Made by a program: the position numbers and the translations under genes. DNA of 33,369 nucleotides, taken from NCBI GenBank assembly GCA_022508665.1, contig JAFLUT010000017.1, forward strand, positions 1 to 33,369. The letters are read 5' to 3'. The notes under the pieces are model-generated. The model saw only the letters and a list, made by a program, of their open reading frames with translations, was not told the DNA's origin and ran no database searches. Below, in pieces: positions 32,712 to 33,369 of this stretch. This DNA comes from Prevotellaceae bacterium. GTDB lineage: Bacteria > Bacteroidota > Bacteroidia > Bacteroidales > Bacteroidaceae. Position 1 is the stretch's first letter; each line of letters opens with the position of its first letter.

Positions 32712-33369
32712 ATGGCATTAGATTTGACACAGTATGGCATCACTGGCAGTACAGTGATTGCTCACAACCCTTCTTACGAGGAGTTGTTCAAGGCTGAAAT
32801 CAATCCAGCACTTGAGGGTTATGAGAAAGGTCAGGAGACTGAACTCGGTGCAGTAAACGTAATGACAGGTGTGTTCACAGGTCGTTCTCCTAAGGACAAG
32901 TACATCGTTGACGATGCAGAGTCTCACAACAACGTATGGTGGACTTCTGAGGAGTACAAGAACGACAACCACCCAATGTCTGAAGAGGTTTGGGCTGTTG
33001 TTAAGGACATCGCAAAGAAGGAACTTTCTAACAAGAACCTCTACGTTGTAGATGCTTTCTGCGGTGCTAACGAGGCTACTCGCCTTTCTGTTCGCTTCAT
33101 CGTTGAGGTAGCATGGCAGGCACACTTCGTTACTAACATGTTCATCCAGCCAACTAAGGAGGAACTCGCTAACTTCAAGCCAAACTTCGTTATCTACAAC
33201 GCTTCTAAGGCTAAGGTAGAGAACTACAAGGAGTTGGGTCTGAACTCTGAGACTTGTGTGGCATTCAACACTACAAGCCGCGAGCAGGTTATCATCAACA
33301 CTTGGTACGGTGGTGAAATGAAGAAGGGTATGTTCTCTATGCAGAACTACTACCTCCCACTGAAGGGCA
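32712..33369 (+). CDS. pckA: Phosphoenolpyruvate carboxykinase (ATP), 5' part
   Basis: Interconverts oxaloacetate and phosphoenolpyruvate with ATP/ADP. In Bacteroidetes it mainly fixes CO2 on the way to succinate. Only the first 219 codons are in the window and the frame is open to the edge. Diagnostic are [29 protein letters not shown] (substrate-binding Arg in GRSPKDKY), [17 protein letters not shown] and [24 protein letters not shown], which matches the central PckA block. The codons are strongly biased (GCT, AAC, AAG, CGC, CTC preferred), as in highly expressed genes, unlike its neighbours. It has its own consensus promoter. The start ATG at 32712 has no Shine-Dalgarno sequence. Confidence 0.95.
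   Translation, partial: MALDLTQYGITGSTVIAHNPSYEELFKAEINPALEGYEKGQETELGAVNVMTGVFTGRSPKDKYIVDDAESHNNVWWTSEEYKNDNHPMSEEVWAVVKDIAKKELSNKNLYVVDAFCGANEATRLSVRFIVEVAWQAHFVTNMFIQPTKEELANFKPNFVIYNASKAKVENYKELGLNSETCVAFNTTSREQVIINTWYGGEMKKGMFSMQNYYLPLKG

Overview
The window looks like chromosomal DNA of a Bacteroidales bacterium, most likely a gut or rumen Prevotella or close relative. The evidence is repeated Bacteroidetes-type promoters (TTTG, 19-21 bp, TAnnTTTG), a general lack of Shine-Dalgarno sequences, many lipoproteins and SPI-type secreted proteins, Bacteroidetes-specific families (DUF2723, DUF4292, Lipocalin-3-like, DUF2795), and RecA and dUTPase sequences typical of the phylum. There are no tRNA or rRNA genes, IS elements or CRISPR arrays.

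Layout. 228-3206: secreted GH35 beta-galactosidase, then a XerD-type recombinase. 3207-3255: a perfect 16-bp-stem terminator shared with the convergent recA. 3278-5619 (minus): recA and a saccharopine/carboxynorspermidine dehydrogenase-like gene, one operon. 5904-6575: aquaporin, followed by two terminator hairpins. 6736-8988: four-gene operon of ECF sigma factor, single-pass putative anti-sigma protein, small secreted protein and outer-membrane barrel. 9008-13276 (minus): birA, queA-type gene, Nudix hydrolase and a two-domain rhamnogalacturonan acetylesterase, packed with 1-10 bp gaps. 13422-16831: a shortened methyltransferase-like protein, PduO-type cobalamin adenosyltransferase, DUF2795 protein, lipocalin-like lipoprotein and a secreted DUF2264 protein. 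16832-17488: a large intergenic region holding a 22-bp tandem duplication, a terminator and an unusual array of four 21-bp palindromic repeats. 17489-22883: two FKBP-type prolyl isomerases and a DUF2723 GT-C membrane protein. 22949-24518: NodB deacetylase overlapping queG. 24553-26616 (minus): Lrp/AsnC regulator and dGTPase. 26777-31138: dut, TPR protein, DUF4292 lipoprotein and a catalytically degenerate EnvC-like M23 protein. 31196-32539: pectinesterase-like protein. 32712-end: pckA, cut by the window edge.

Themes. Four secreted carbohydrate-active proteins (GH35, double acetylesterase, DUF2264, pectinesterase-like) fit use of pectin or rhamnogalacturonan. They are scattered among housekeeping genes and not in a SusC/SusD locus. 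Nucleotide-pool enzymes (dgt, dut) are divergent, and two queuosine-pathway enzymes (queA-type, queG) are present but unlinked. The FKBPs lie next to a possible protein glycosyltransferase and carry Bacteroidetes O-glycosylation sequons.

No clear-cut new defence or mobile system is visible. The most unexplained items are the 21-bp palindromic array, the methyltransferase-like protein that seems to have lost its cofactor-binding core, and a group of genes whose -7 box ends only 16-18 nt before the start codon.
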